A stretch of DNA of 64,000 nucleotides, taken from positions 997,501 to 1,061,500 of the forward strand of contig NC_009937.1 of NCBI RefSeq assembly GCF_000010525.1. Reading direction: 5' to 3'. The DNA is from Azorhizobium caulinodans ORS 571 (GTDB lineage: Bacteria; Pseudomonadota; Alphaproteobacteria; Rhizobiales; Xanthobacteraceae). Position 1 is the first letter of the stretch; every line of letters begins with the position of its first letter. Positions 54,949 through 64,000 of the stretch are shown piece after piece. Under the pieces are notes generated by a model. That model did no database searches. It was given only the letters and a program-made list of their open reading frames with translations, and was not told where the DNA came from. A program made the translations under genes and the position numbers.

Positions 54949-55605
54949 TCAGCGCAGGCCGCGCAGCATGGTGATGAATCGCACCTGCTCGGCCGGGTCG
55001 TCGCGGAAGGCGCCGGTGAACTGGCTGGTCAGCGTTGTCACACCGGGCTTCAGGATGCCGCGCATGGACATGCACATATGCTCGGCCTCGATCATCACCG
55101 CGACGCCGCGCGGCTTCAGCGCCTCGTCGAGGGCGGTGGTGATCTGCGAGGTCAGGTGCTCCTGGGTCTGGAGGCGCCGGGCATAGAGATCGACCAGCCG
55201 GGCGATCTTGGAGAGGCCCACCACACGCTCCACCGGGAAATAGGCCACATGTGCCTTGCCCATGAAGGGCACCATGTGGTGCTCGCAATGGGAGGTGAAG
55301 GGGATGTCCTTCAGCAGCACGAAATCATCGAAGCTGCCGATCTCGCCGAAGGTGCGGTCCAGCACGTCGTCGGGAGAGAGGGCGTAGCCGCCATAGATCT
55401 CGTCATAGGAGCGGATGACGCGGGCGGGCGTCTCCTGAAGGCCTTCGCGATGGGGATCCTCGCCGATGTAAGCGAGCAGGGTGCGGACGGCGGCTTCCGC
55501 CTCGGCGCGCGAGGGGCGCGGCGCATCCACCGGGCGATGCACCGGCATCTGCCGCTGCGCCTCGGTCTCGGCCTGTTCCTTGAACAGTTTCACCACCGCG
55601 TCCAT
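54949..55605 (-). CDS. folE: GTP cyclohydrolase I
   Basis: 218-residue enzyme converting GTP to dihydroneopterin triphosphate for folate. Zinc and substrate residues in [11 protein letters not shown], IAEAEHxC-type [11 protein letters not shown], and [16 protein letters not shown]. The usual Cys/His zinc set is complete. ATG at 55605 with GGAG eight bases before. Promoter with a central inverted repeat about 200 bp upstream; long leader of unknown purpose. Confidence 0.96.
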   Translation of the reverse strand: MDAVVKLFKEQAETEAQRQMPVHRPVDAPRPSRAEAEAAVRTLLAYIGEDPHREGLQETPARVIRSYDEIYGGYALSPDDVLDRTFGEIGSFDDFVLLKDIPFTSHCEHHMVPFMGKAHVAYFPVERVVGLSKIARLVDLYARRLQTQEHLTSQITTALDEALKPRGVAVMIEAEHMCMSMRGILKPGVTTLTSQFTGAFRDDPAEQVRFITMLRGLR

Positions 55606-55922
55606 CAACCCAACTCCGTACGACCGCCCCGGGGAGGCGGAGTGTCACCGGCTTTGATCAGCGGCAGGCTGGCCGCCGCTCGTCGAAGCCTGCGGCCTCT
55701 ACAGACCCTGCGTTCCTCCCGCCGCCATGCGGCCCCGGGAGAATGACGGCCTTTGTCTATCGCGGCACCGTCACTTGAGCCTGTGGTGTTTCCGCCCTTA
55801 AATCGCACCCTATATATGGGGTGCGGTGCGGAGCGGCAATTGCATGTTGCGCGTGCCCGTTCCGCATTCGACGCGGCCACCGGGCCGCTCCGGCCGAAGG
55901 TCCGGCCGAGGGAATGTCAGGC
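55606..55922. other. Gene-free interval upstream of folE and the NifU-like gene
   Basis: 317 bp between divergent genes. It holds the IR/promoter at 55804-55839 and GC-rich short hairpins near 55710-55740; I see no known riboswitch or ORF. Confidence 0.5.
55804..55839 (-). promoter_or_regulatory. Candidate folE promoter with inverted repeat
   Basis: Minus-strand TTGCCG (55839-55834), 17 bp, TATATA (55816-55811). The -10 is the loop of CGCACCC - 8 bp - GGGTGCG (55804-55825), a probable repressor site. The palindromic core could act on both strands. Confidence 0.45.
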
Positions 55923-56372
55923 ATGATCAACGACGTTTATAACGCCCGTATCCTCGCCTTTGCGGCAGAGATTCCTCGCCTCGGCCGGCTTGAGCAGCCG
56001 GATGCGACGGCCACCGCCCATTCGCGCCTGTGCGGCTCCACCGTGACCATCGACCTCAAGATGGAGGGCGATGTGGTCACCGATTTCGCCCATGAGGTGC
56101 GCGCCTGCGCGCTCGGGCAGGCCTCCTCCTCCATCATGGCGAGTCACGTGGTGGGCGCGACGGCGGCGGAACTCAAAGCCCTGCGCGAGCAGATGCGGGC
56201 CATGCTCAAGGAGAACGGCGCGCCGCCCGAGGGCCGCTGGGCGGACCTCGCGGTGCTGGAACCGGTCCGGGACTACAAGGCCCGGCATCCGTCCACGCTT
56301 CTCACCTTCGATGCGGTGGTGGATGCCATAGGCCAGATCGAGGTCGCGCGCGCCACCGCCGCTGCGGAATGA
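55923..56372 (+). CDS. NifU-like iron-sulfur cluster scaffold protein, cysteine-poor
   Basis: 149-residue protein matching the IscU/SufU-type NifU_N fold. Cys37 (LCGST) and Cys62 (ACALGQ) are two of the three scaffold cysteines; the third, normally in an R-x-x-C-x-x-L motif, is Ser124 (RHPSTLL). So a standard three-cysteine cluster site is not possible. ATG at 55923; one at 55914 lacks spacing for its ribosome site. Close to the yidD and acid-phosphatase genes. Confidence 0.85.
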   Translation: MINDVYNARILAFAAEIPRLGRLEQPDATATAHSRLCGSTVTIDLKMEGDVVTDFAHEVRACALGQASSSIMASHVVGATAAELKALREQMRAMLKENGAPPEGRWADLAVLEPVRDYKARHPSTLLTFDAVVDAIGQIEVARATAAAE

Positions 56373-56394
56373 GCCTCTTTGCTGCCGGCTCCAC

Positions 56395-57243
56395 CTATTT
56401 GGATGGGGCGGCGGCCGCCGGGAGGGGCAGGGCGGTTGCCCCGCCAGCCGGCAGCGGCGCCTGCGCCGGCATGATGGCGGGGGAGAGTGGCGGCAGCTTG
56501 AGGGCCGTACGCACTTCCGCCGCCGCGCGCGCCAGATCGGCCTTGAAGGCGGCGTTGCCGAGCACTTCGGCCGCCAGCACACTGCCGGTGATGCGGCCGG
56601 CTTCCACGTCGCTCGGATAATGCACGCCGCCAATCAGCCTTTCGATCCCGTACTCCCGGCCCCGATCCATGATGATGCCGGCCCTCTCCGGTACCATGTT
56701 GGCGAGCAGGATGGCCATGAACATGCCGTAGGTGGCGTGGCCGCTGGGATAGGACGCGGTGTCTTCCGCCGGCAGGACGAGGTGGATCTCGGGGTTGGCG
56801 AGATAGGGCCGCTGCCGGTTCCAGTATTGCTTGGTGACGCTCACCAGCGCATAGGCCTGCTTCCAGGCGTGATCCAGCACCTCATCGGTGATGGGCGCCG
56901 CCGATTTCGACAGGTCCGTGCCCACGGCCTCGGAGAAGCGCGCGGGATGGCGCTTCACATCCTCATTGGCGGCGGCCACCTGCGCGGGCGTGCGGGCCTT
57001 CTGGTAATCGAGCAGGATGCGGAAATCTTCCTGCGTGGTCGCCGATCCCGGCGCGGGGGCAGGCGGCAGGATGCGGATGAGGTCCACCTGATCAGGGCGG
57101 ATATAATCCGGTCCGGCGGCCAGCACCGGACCCGCCATAACCAGCGCCAGCGCGCCGAGGGCGAAAAGCGGGCTCAGGCGCGAGCGGCGAACGGCCAGAC
57201 GGGAGATGTCCGTGCGGCTGGAGGGGGCGGTCTGCGGGCGCAT
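56395..57243 (-). CDS. Exported PAP2-type acid phosphatase
   Basis: 282-residue secreted phosphatase of class A (PhoN-like). Signal peptide near residues 19-43. The three motif segments are KQYWNRQRPYL, YPSGHATYG, and ERLIGGVHYPSD. The final 40 residues are Pro/Ala-rich. Start ATG 57243. Convergent with the NifU-like gene and divergent from yidD. Substrate broad phosphomonoesters by family. Confidence 0.9.
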   Translation of the reverse strand: MRPQTAPSSRTDISRLAVRRSRLSPLFALGALALVMAGPVLAAGPDYIRPDQVDLIRILPPAPAPGSATTQEDFRILLDYQKARTPAQVAAANEDVKRHPARFSEAVGTDLSKSAAPITDEVLDHAWKQAYALVSVTKQYWNRQRPYLANPEIHLVLPAEDTASYPSGHATYGMFMAILLANMVPERAGIIMDRGREYGIERLIGGVHYPSDVEAGRITGSVLAAEVLGNAAFKADLARAAAEVRTALKLPPLSPAIMPAQAPLPAGGATALPLPAAAAPSK

Positions 57244-57279
57244 GGCACACCAAGCGGATGAGGAGGATTGAGAGGTAAC

Positions 57280-57660
57280 ATGGCAGGCGGAGACGCGCCA
57301 CAACCCGGTGGCACGGAGCACCTTTTCGGCCCCGAACGGCGGCGGCCGAGCGGCCTCGCCCTGCTGCCGCGCCGCCTGCTGCGACTGCCTATCCTGTTCT
57401 ATCGCTACACGCTCTCCGCCTTCATGGGTCGGCAGTGCCGATACCTGCCCACCTGCTCGGCCTATGCGGAGGAAGCGATTTCCCGTCACGGGGCCTGGGC
57501 CGGCGGCTGGATGGGGCTCTCGCGGATCTGCCGCTGCCATCCCTGGGGCGATGCGGGCTTCGATCCCGTGCCGCAATGCCTGCCGGCGGAGGGGAGGTGG
57601 TATCGGCCGTGGGCCTACGGCTTCTGGCGCCGCAAGCCGGACGTGCCGCCGAACGCGTGA
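57280..57660 (+). CDS. yidD: Membrane protein insertion efficiency factor YidD
   Basis: 126 residues, longer than the usual ~85 by an N-terminal extension. Core motif RYTLSAFMGRQCRYLPTCSAY and RICRCHPWG contain the conserved cysteines; FDPVP completes it. Assists YidC-mediated membrane insertion in the family. ATG at 57280 after AGAGG. A TTG at 57268 is an alternative. Confidence 0.93.
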   Translation: MAGGDAPQPGGTEHLFGPERRRPSGLALLPRRLLRLPILFYRYTLSAFMGRQCRYLPTCSAYAEEAISRHGAWAGGWMGLSRICRCHPWGDAGFDPVPQCLPAEGRWYRPWAYGFWRRKPDVPPNA

Positions 57661-57729
57661 GGGCGGAATGCCATGACTTTGTCGCCGTCTTCCCCTACCA
57701 CCGCGCGGAATGTCGGCGAGGGTTATGCG

Positions 57730-58965
57730 ATGAAGATCAAGCGGTTCCGGGCTTCCCTTATGGCCATCGGCCTGGCTCTTGCGCTCACCGGCGGGGCGCA
57801 GGCCGCGCCGCGGGGGCCGTCGGGAGATGCCTTCTATGTGCCGCCCACGCCCTTGCCGAAGGGCGAGAAGGGCAGCGTCATCCAGGCGCGCGCCCTCTCC
57901 GGCACCATGGCGCTGCCGAGCGCGGCCAAGAATCTGCTGGTGCTCTATCAGTCCGAGGACCCCAAGGGGGCGCCGGTCGCCGTCTCCGGCACCATCTCCA
58001 TCCCCAAGGGCAAACCGCCGGCAGGCGGCTGGCCGGTCATCACCTGGACCCACGGCACGGTGGGGCTTGCGGCCGTCTGTGGGCCCTCGCGCGACACTGC
58101 CAAGGGGCCGGAGCATGAATATATCGCCGCCATCCGGCCGTTGCTCGATGCCTTCGTGGCCAAGGGCTATGCGGTGGTGGCCACCGACTATCAGGGCCTC
58201 GGCGTCGCCGGCTTCCATCCCTTCTTTCAAGGCGTGCCCAACGGCAAGAATGCGCTCGACCTCTTGCGGGCGGCGCGGACCCTGGAGCCCGCCATCGGCA
58301 CCCGCTATGCGGTGATGGGCCATAGCCAAGGCGGGCAGGCGGACCTCTTCACCGCCGCCATCGGGCCGGACTATGCGCCGGAATTCCAGCTCGTGGGCAA
58401 TGTGGCCATGGCGCCCGGTGCCAACATGGCGGGCCGTTTCGACGCCGTGCGCCTGTCGGACAAGACGGAACTGGCGGTGCCCTACGTGCTCTATGCCCTC
58501 CATTCCTTCTCGACCACCGATTCCGCCATCGACCTTGCCCGCATCCTCACCCCTCAGGCTCTGGCCCATATGGCCGACCTTCAGAAGGGCTGCATGACCC
58601 GCACGCTCACGCAGGGCTACTGGTCCACCGCCATCGCCAAGGACCAGTTCCTGCCCAAGCAGGACGTGACGGCGCTCTTGAAGGTGGCGGCGCAGAACGA
58701 GCCGGGCACGCTGAGGATTTCCGCGCCCACGCTTCTCATGCAGGGCACGGCCGACGTGACCGTCCGCCCGCAGGATACGGATGCGGTCGCCCGCGATCTG
58801 TGCGTGAAGGGCAACACCCTCACCTACAAGACCTTTCCCAAGACCGACCACGATGGGGTGATGAAGGCCGGTGCCGCCGACGCGCTCGCCTTCCTGTCCG
58901 ACCGCTTCGCCGGCAAGCCCGCCGCGTCCAACTGCTCGGACCTGCCGCGCGCGGCCGCAAAATGA
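57730..58965 (+). CDS. Secreted lipase-like alpha/beta hydrolase
   Basis: 411-residue exported hydrolase. Signal peptide ([18 protein letters not shown]). Nucleophile Ser in [12 protein letters not shown]; Asp likely in GTADVTVRP; His in [10 protein letters not shown]. The [18 protein letters not shown] block resembles secretory lipases (LIP family). GAGGG seven bases before ATG 57730. Lies between yidD and thrS, same strand; substrate unknown. Confidence 0.82.
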   Translation: MKIKRFRASLMAIGLALALTGGAQAAPRGPSGDAFYVPPTPLPKGEKGSVIQARALSGTMALPSAAKNLLVLYQSEDPKGAPVAVSGTISIPKGKPPAGGWPVITWTHGTVGLAAVCGPSRDTAKGPEHEYIAAIRPLLDAFVAKGYAVVATDYQGLGVAGFHPFFQGVPNGKNALDLLRAARTLEPAIGTRYAVMGHSQGGQADLFTAAIGPDYAPEFQLVGNVAMAPGANMAGRFDAVRLSDKTELAVPYVLYALHSFSTTDSAIDLARILTPQALAHMADLQKGCMTRTLTQGYWSTAIAKDQFLPKQDVTALLKVAAQNEPGTLRISAPTLLMQGTADVTVRPQDTDAVARDLCVKGNTLTYKTFPKTDHDGVMKAGAADALAFLSDRFAGKPAASNCSDLPRAAAK

Positions 58966-59110
58966 GCATCGACCGGCGCCGTCCGAGCGGCGGCGCCGGT
59001 CAGCCTCGCACCGGCCCGGTGCTTTACGCGGGGCGCGTGGCGGCCTAAATGGGCCCCTTCAACAAGAAGCCTACCTGCGGGGTACGCAGGAGTGGGCAGG
59101 AGAAGAAGCC

Positions 59111-61087
59111 ATGCTGACCTTGACCTTTCCCGATGGCGCGCAGCGCGAGTATGCCCCCGGGACCCGCGGCGCCGATGTGGCCGCAGCCATTTCCAAGTCG
59201 CTCCTCAAGAAGGCGGTTGCCGTGACCCTCGACGGGGCGCTGACCGACCTGTCCGAGCCGATCACCAAGGACGCCCGCATCGAGATCGTGACGCGCGATG
59301 ATCCGCGCGCGCTCGAACTCATCCGCCACGACGCCGCCCATGTGCTGGCCGAGGCGGTGCAGGAGCTGTTTCCGGGCACGCAGGTGACCATCGGCCCGGT
59401 GATCGAGAACGGCTTCTATTACGATTTCGCCCGTAACGAGCCCTTCACCACCGACGATCTGCCGAAGATCGAGGCGAAGATGAAGGAGATCATCGCCCGC
59501 GACAAACCCTTCACCAAGGAAGTGTGGTCGCGTGACGAGGCCAAGCGCGTGTTCCGCGACAAGGGCGAGGCGTTCAAGGTCGAGCTGGTGGATGCCATCC
59601 CCGAGGACCAGGACGTCAAGATCTACAAGCAGGGCGAGTGGTTCGACCTTTGCCGTGGGCCGCACATGCCCTCCACGGGCAAGATCGGCACCGCCTTCAA
59701 GCTCATGAAGGTGGCCGGCGCCTATTGGCGCGGCGACAGCAACAACCCCATGCTCACCCGCATCTACGGCACGGCGTGGAAGGACCAGAGCGAGCTCGAC
59801 GCCTATCTGCACCGTCTGGAAGAGGCGGAGAAGCGCGACCATCGCCGCCTCGGCCGGGAGATGGACCTCTTCCACTTCCAGGAGGAAGGGCCGGGCGTCG
59901 TCTTCTGGCACCCGAAGGGCTGGAGCCTGTTCCAGGGCCTCGTCTCCTACATGCGCCGCCGCCTCAAGGCCGATTACAATGAGGTCAATGCCCCGCAGGT
60001 GCTCGACAAGAGCCTGTGGGAGACCTCCGGCCACTGGGGCTGGTACAAGGAGAACATGTTCAAGGTGCAGTCGGCCGGCGAAGAGACCGGCGACGAGCGC
60101 GTGTTCGCCCTGAAGCCCATGAACTGCCCCGGCCATGTGCAGATCTTCAAGCATGGCCTGAAGTCCTATCGCGACCTGCCGCTGCGCCTCGCCGAGTTCG
60201 GCGCGGTGCACCGCTACGAGCCCTCGGGCGCGTTGCACGGCCTCATGCGCGTGCGCGGCTTCACGCAGGACGACGCCCATGTCTTCTGCACCGAGGAGCA
60301 GATGGCGGCGGAGTGCCTGAAGATCAACGATCTGATCCTCTCCACCTATGCCGACTTCGGCTTCGAGGAGATCACGGTGAAGCTGTCCACCCGCCCCGAG
60401 AAGCGCGTGGGGTCCGACGCGGTGTGGGATCATGCCGAGGACGTCATGTCCCGCGTGCTCAAGCAGATCGAGGCGGAATCCGGCGGGCGCATCAAGACCG
60501 GCATCCTGCCGGGCGAGGGCGCCTTCTACGGTCCGAAGTTCGAGTATACGCTCTCGGACGCCATCGGCCGTGAGTGGCAGTGCGGCACCACGCAGGTGGA
60601 CTTCAACCTGCCGGAGCGCTTCGGCGCCTTCTATGTGGATGCCGACGGCCAGAAGAAGACGCCGGTGATGATCCACCGCGCCATCTGCGGCTCCATGGAG
60701 CGCTTCACCGGCATCCTGATCGAGCACTTCGCCGGTCATTTCCCGCTGTGGCTCGCCCCCGTGCAGCTCGCGGTCTGCACCATCACGCAGGAGGCGGACG
60801 ACTATGCCGCCGAGGTGGCCTCCGCGGCGCGGGCGCTGGACCTGAAAGTGGAACTCGACACGCGCAACGAGAAGATCTCCTACAAGGTTCGCGAGCACTC
60901 GCTGGCCAAGATCCCGGTGCAGTTCGCGCTGGGCAAGAAGGAGGCCGCCGAGCGCACCGTCTCCATCCGCCGCCTCGGCAGCCAGGAGCAGAAGGTGCTT
61001 CCCCTGGAGGAAGCGCTGAAGCTGCTGGCGGACGAAGCCGTGCCGCCGGACCTGAAGCGCCGCGCGGCGGTTACGAAGGCCGCCTGA
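59111..61087 (+). CDS. thrS: Threonyl-tRNA synthetase
   Basis: 658-residue class II synthetase. N-terminal TGS (~1-63), second additional domain with [10 protein letters not shown] and [10 protein letters not shown] (editing-site residues), catalytic core with motif 2 [11 protein letters not shown] and motif 3 [14 protein letters not shown]-terminal anticodon-binding domain. AGGAG before the ATG at 59111. Essential. A hairpin follows. Confidence 0.97.
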   Translation: MLTLTFPDGAQREYAPGTRGADVAAAISKSLLKKAVAVTLDGALTDLSEPITKDARIEIVTRDDPRALELIRHDAAHVLAEAVQELFPGTQVTIGPVIENGFYYDFARNEPFTTDDLPKIEAKMKEIIARDKPFTKEVWSRDEAKRVFRDKGEAFKVELVDAIPEDQDVKIYKQGEWFDLCRGPHMPSTGKIGTAFKLMKVAGAYWRGDSNNPMLTRIYGTAWKDQSELDAYLHRLEEAEKRDHRRLGREMDLFHFQEEGPGVVFWHPKGWSLFQGLVSYMRRRLKADYNEVNAPQVLDKSLWETSGHWGWYKENMFKVQSAGEETGDERVFALKPMNCPGHVQIFKHGLKSYRDLPLRLAEFGAVHRYEPSGALHGLMRVRGFTQDDAHVFCTEEQMAAECLKINDLILSTYADFGFEEITVKLSTRPEKRVGSDAVWDHAEDVMSRVLKQIEAESGGRIKTGILPGEGAFYGPKFEYTLSDAIGREWQCGTTQVDFNLPERFGAFYVDADGQKKTPVMIHRAICGSMERFTGILIEHFAGHFPLWLAPVQLAVCTITQEADDYAAEVASAARALDLKVELDTRNEKISYKVREHSLAKIPVQFALGKKEAAERTVSIRRLGSQEQKVLPLEEALKLLADEAVPPDLKRRAAVTKAA

Positions 61088-61102
61088 GCGCTTCCGAAAT
61101 CA

Positions 61103-61130
61103 GCGACGCGGGTATCATGATCCGCGTCGC
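61103..61130 (+). terminator. Hairpin after thrS
   Basis: 9-bp stem GCGACGCGG / CCGCGTCGC around a GTATCATGAT loop, 16 bp after the stop codon. Little T-tract, so possibly factor-assisted. Confidence 0.5.
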
Positions 61131-61250
61131 CGCTTCTGGCTTGTCCCAGGCTGACTGACCCCCCTGGCGATTTCCTGCCCCTTTTGCGATCCGCGTGGTT
61201 GTGGCCGGTGTGACCCGTTACCGTCCCTTCCCATGGGACGGGAGTGGGGC

Positions 61251-64000
61251 ATGTCCAGATTTCTGACGTATCGCCGTATGGCGCGATCGAGCTTGAAACC
61301 GGCGCTTCTGGCCGGGGTGGCGATGTGGTGTACGGTGGCCGGCGCGCAGGCGCAGTCGGCGCCGACGATCTACCAGACGCTCAATTACGGAACGAGCGGC
61401 ACGTTCCTGACCGGCATCCGCGGCAATACCATCGTCGGCAATTATGTGGTGCCCGGCACGGGCGCCACCGGCGGCCTGCTCTATGACATGACCACCGGGG
61501 CATGGTCGGCCTTCCCCGTCGCAACGTCCAACGGGGTGAATTATCCGAACGCCACGGGCTCCTCGCCTTATGGTCCGAGCTTCGGCTCGCAGACCGGCAT
61601 CCTGCGGACGGTCGGCAGCTATATCACCAGCGCCTCGGCACCCTATGATCTGGGCTATCTCTATGATGCGGCCGCAGCTCCGGCACGCCAGCTGACCACG
61701 CTGGCCTATCCGAGCGCCTCTGGAAATCCCACGCTCTACACCATCGCGCACAGCACGTTCGGCGACACGGTGGTCGGCAATTTCGACACCCGCCTCGCGA
61801 CCGGCAATGCGGTGATCTACACCATCTCCACGGGCACCTACGTCAAGAACAACATGCCCGGTGCCGTGAGCACGACGGCCTATGGCGTGTATGGCGACAT
61901 GATCGCGGGCGGATACGCCAATGCCGGTCCCGGCGGCGGCATCGGCTTCGAGCACGGCTATCTCTACAACACCCTCACCGGCACCTGGACCACCTACGAC
62001 CATCCGGGCGCGATCATCACCCATCTGGAAGGCATCACCGGCGCCGGCCGCTCCGGCGAATACAACATGGTGGCGGACTGGGTGACGCCGGACAATGTGG
62101 TGCATGCCGGCGTGCTGCACGTGGACGCCCTGGGCATTCCCACCTGGTACGAACTGAACATCCCCGGCGCCTTGCTGGTGTCCTCGAATTCCGCATATGG
62201 CGACAAGGTGGTCGGCATCTATCTCACCCCCGGCTCCGCCACGCCCAACGGCTACATCGCCACGCTGCCCGGCATCTACAATCCAATCCGCAACACCGGC
62301 ACCCTGACCTCCAGCGCCGACAATGCGGCCGCTTTGTCCGGTGCCAAGGGCGACGACATCGTCAATAGCGGCACGGTGCGGGTCTCCGGCACCGGCGGCA
62401 TCGGCATGCGGGGCGAGACCTATGGCGTCCTCACGAATATGGGCACGGTCGTCGCGTCAGGCGTGGTGGGCGCGGCCGCGGAACTGCATGGCCTCTACGG
62501 CACCTTGCTGAACTACGGCACTCTCCAGGCGCCCGCGGTGGCCGATGCCTTGCGCACCGGCCCTGATGCCGTCGGCACCGCGATCGTGAACTATGGTGTC
62601 ATCGACGGCCGCCTCGCCGCCACCGGCGGTCTTGACAAGCGGCTGGAGAACAGCGGCTGGATCGGCGTGTCGGGAATAGGCGTGTCAATCACCAGCCTGT
62701 TTGGCGGGACCTTCGTGCAGACCGCAGCGGGAACCCTTTCCCTGCGCGTCACCTCCAGCGGCACCGATACGCTGAGCATCGTCGGCGTGGCCCGGCTGGC
62801 CGGCACGCTGGCGGTGCCTTTCCAGACCACGTCCCTGACCCGGAACTACACACTCTTCACTTCGACCCAGGGCTATACGGGCACGTTCACCAACTTGGTC
62901 ACGTCCGGCCTGCCCAGCTTCATGGGCGCGTCGCTGGTCTATGCGCCCAACGCCGTAAGCCTCAACCTCACCTCGGGCATGGCGCAGATACAGGGCTTGA
63001 GCACCAATCAGCGCGCGGTCGGCGCCGGTCTGGACAGGGCGTTCAATGCCGGATCTGGCGTCTCCGATCCGCTCACGTCACTGTATGCCCTGAACAGCAG
63101 CCAGTTGCCTCAGGCCCTCAGCGCTCTGTCCGGCGAAGCCCTTGCCAGCGAGCAGTCCGTGCTCATCGGCGATGGTCTCTACAGTCGGCAGGCGGTTCTG
63201 GACCGGCTGCGGCAGGGCGCCTATGCGGACCGCTCGGGGGCGATGGCCGCGCTGGCCTATGGCGGCCCGACCATGTCCTATGCGGGCTCGGAGGCGTCCG
63301 CTCCCGCGACCTCCGCCGCGGCGGCGCTCGCCTATGCCGCCGGTGGTGCGCCGGTCGCGGTGCCGCCCCCGGCCGGTCCCACGCTCTGGGCACAGGGCTT
63401 CGGCTCCTGGGCGAATTATGGCGGCAACGGCAACGTCTCAGGCATCAGCGAGACGCTGGGCGGCGTCATCAGCGGCATCGATGCGACCGTCGGCAACTGG
63501 CGGGTTGGCGGTGCGCTGGGCTATACGCAGTCCAACGCCAGCCTGAACAACGTTTCCGGCTCCTCGGAGGCGGACAGCGCGACGATTGCGCTTTATGCGG
63601 GCACGAGCGCCGGCCCCTGGAACCTGCGGCTCGGGGCGAGCTACGCCTTCAGCCAGATCGACACCACCCGCACGGTCGCCTTCCCGGGCTTCATTGAGCA
63701 GGCCAAGGCCAATTACAACGGTGGGACCGGTCAGCTGTTCGCCGAGGTGGGCTACGGCTTTGCGGTGCAGGCCGTGGCGTTCGAGCCCTATGCGGGTCTT
63801 GCCTGGGTGCACCTCAACACGGACAGCTTCTCGGAGAACGGTGCCGTCAGTTCGGCTTTGAGCGGGGCGTCGTCCTCCGCAAACGTCGGCTATGGCACCC
63901 TCGGCCTTCGCGCCGCGACCAGCCTGCCGCTGTCGAACGGCATGGCGTTCGCGCCGCATGTCTCGGCCGCGTGGCAATATGCCTTTGGCGATCTCACCCC
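61251..64000 (+). CDS. Autotransporter, C-terminus beyond the window
   Basis: 916 codons visible, open at the right edge. Signal peptide ends near AQAQS (~37). Residues ~40-345 show repeats of GDxVVGNY/F and LYN/TxTGxW type, resembling WD/Kelch-like blades. Residues ~345-460 have NxGTL/V repeats as in beta-helix passengers. The beta-barrel translocator starts near 712 (LWAQGFGSWANYGG). GGGAG before ATG. The barrel is cut off, so its end and any next gene cannot be judged. Confidence 0.88.
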   Translation, partial: MSRFLTYRRMARSSLKPALLAGVAMWCTVAGAQAQSAPTIYQTLNYGTSGTFLTGIRGNTIVGNYVVPGTGATGGLLYDMTTGAWSAFPVATSNGVNYPNATGSSPYGPSFGSQTGILRTVGSYITSASAPYDLGYLYDAAAAPARQLTTLAYPSASGNPTLYTIAHSTFGDTVVGNFDTRLATGNAVIYTISTGTYVKNNMPGAVSTTAYGVYGDMIAGGYANAGPGGGIGFEHGYLYNTLTGTWTTYDHPGAIITHLEGITGAGRSGEYNMVADWVTPDNVVHAGVLHVDALGIPTWYELNIPGALLVSSNSAYGDKVVGIYLTPGSATPNGYIATLPGIYNPIRNTGTLTSSADNAAALSGAKGDDIVNSGTVRVSGTGGIGMRGETYGVLTNMGTVVASGVVGAAAELHGLYGTLLNYGTLQAPAVADALRTGPDAVGTAIVNYGVIDGRLAATGGLDKRLENSGWIGVSGIGVSITSLFGGTFVQTAAGTLSLRVTSSGTDTLSIVGVARLAGTLAVPFQTTSLTRNYTLFTSTQGYTGTFTNLVTSGLPSFMGASLVYAPNAVSLNLTSGMAQIQGLSTNQRAVGAGLDRAFNAGSGVSDPLTSLYALNSSQLPQALSALSGEALASEQSVLIGDGLYSRQAVLDRLRQGAYADRSGAMAALAYGGPTMSYAGSEASAPATSAAAALAYAAGGAPVAVPPPAGPTLWAQGFGSWANYGGNGNVSGISETLGGVISGIDATVGNWRVGGALGYTQSNASLNNVSGSSEADSATIALYAGTSAGPWNLRLGASYAFSQIDTTRTVAFPGFIEQAKANYNGGTGQLFAEVGYGFAVQAVAFEPYAGLAWVHLNTDSFSENGAVSSALSGASSSANVGYGTLGLRAATSLPLSNGMAFAPHVSAAWQYAFGDLT

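Noticed and set aside
55606-55803. Possible folate (THF) riboswitch in the folE leader
   Set aside because: The leader is long and GC-rich, but I could not match conserved core elements; an Infernal search would settle it.
57244-58851. Long upstream extension of the acid-phosphatase frame on the minus strand
   Set aside because: It runs antisense to yidD and the lipase-like gene; the phosphatase signal peptide begins only after 57243.
59045-60898. 617-residue frame antisense to thrS
   Set aside because: Shadow of a highly conserved synthetase gene in a high-third-position-GC genome.
1-64000. tRNA, rRNA, CRISPR array or prophage
   Set aside because: No cloverleaf, regular spaced repeats or phage genes were found by eye; a tRNAscan or CRISPR finder run would confirm.

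Overview
This window is a 64 kb chromosomal segment from a high-GC, free-living alphaproteobacterium. I infer a Xanthobacteraceae-like organism (Xanthobacter, Azorhizobium, Ancylobacter or Starkeya), but no rRNA or other decisive marker is present. Grounds for this are the strong GC bias in third codon positions, a formaldehyde-activating enzyme together with formate-tetrahydrofolate ligase (C1 metabolism), a fused cysNC gene, DUF2849 and DUF934 genes in the sulfite reductase cluster, an HdaA-type replication regulator, and a bacteriophytochrome with an HWE-type kinase. Gene density is high, there are no tRNA or rRNA genes, and the only mobile element I can demonstrate is one intact IS481-family insertion sequence.

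Layout. 0-10 kb: fae, a secreted TIM-barrel glycosidase-like protein, a metallophosphoesterase, a Spy-like periplasmic protein, an MFS transporter, a small secreted protein, a WbsX/RgpF polysaccharide protein and fhs, followed by a gene-free stretch with an inverted pair of GC-rich palindromic repeats. 10-21.6 kb: a DUF971 protein, moaA, an EamA exporter, a small membrane protein, an S49 peptidase, an HtrA-like protease with an unusual N-terminal module, a tRNA-methyltransferase-like protein, DUF2007, a polyprenyl diphosphate synthase, a chemoreceptor, a UPF0060 protein and ispE. 21.7-33.6 kb: a TPR protein, a LysR regulator with a nearby palindrome, nadE, a tandem HD-GYP protein, a bacteriophytochrome hybrid kinase, a Tat-exported dienelactone hydrolase, a winged-helix regulator and an exported beta-carbonic anhydrase.

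33.6-43.9 kb is a nearly complete assimilatory sulfate island. It holds uptake (cysP-cysT-cysW-cysA), activation (cysD-cysNC) and reduction (DUF2849-cysI-DUF934-cysH). cysD-cysNC is divergent from the reductase operon across an AT-rich control region, and cysP has its own promoter with an inverted repeat. 43.8-49 kb: an ArsR regulator and a quinone oxidoreductase sharing a perfect 20-bp palindrome, the IS481-family element inserted exactly at the stop codon of a nitronate monooxygenase gene, an enoyl-CoA hydratase and an SDR. 49-64 kb: a 49-residue membrane micro-protein with its own promoter and terminator, a protease-inhibitor lipoprotein, an SDR, a CDP-alcohol phosphatidyltransferase, an AI-2E-type permease, hdaA, an orphan metQ, hisI, folE, a NifU-like scaffold lacking one cysteine, an acid phosphatase, yidD, a secreted lipase-like hydrolase, thrS, and an autotransporter that runs off the right edge.

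No wholly new multi-gene system is evident. The observations most worth following are the stop-codon-preserving IS insertion, the regulatory palindromes, the micro-protein, the tandem HD-GYP next to a bacteriophytochrome, and the altered NifU-like scaffold.
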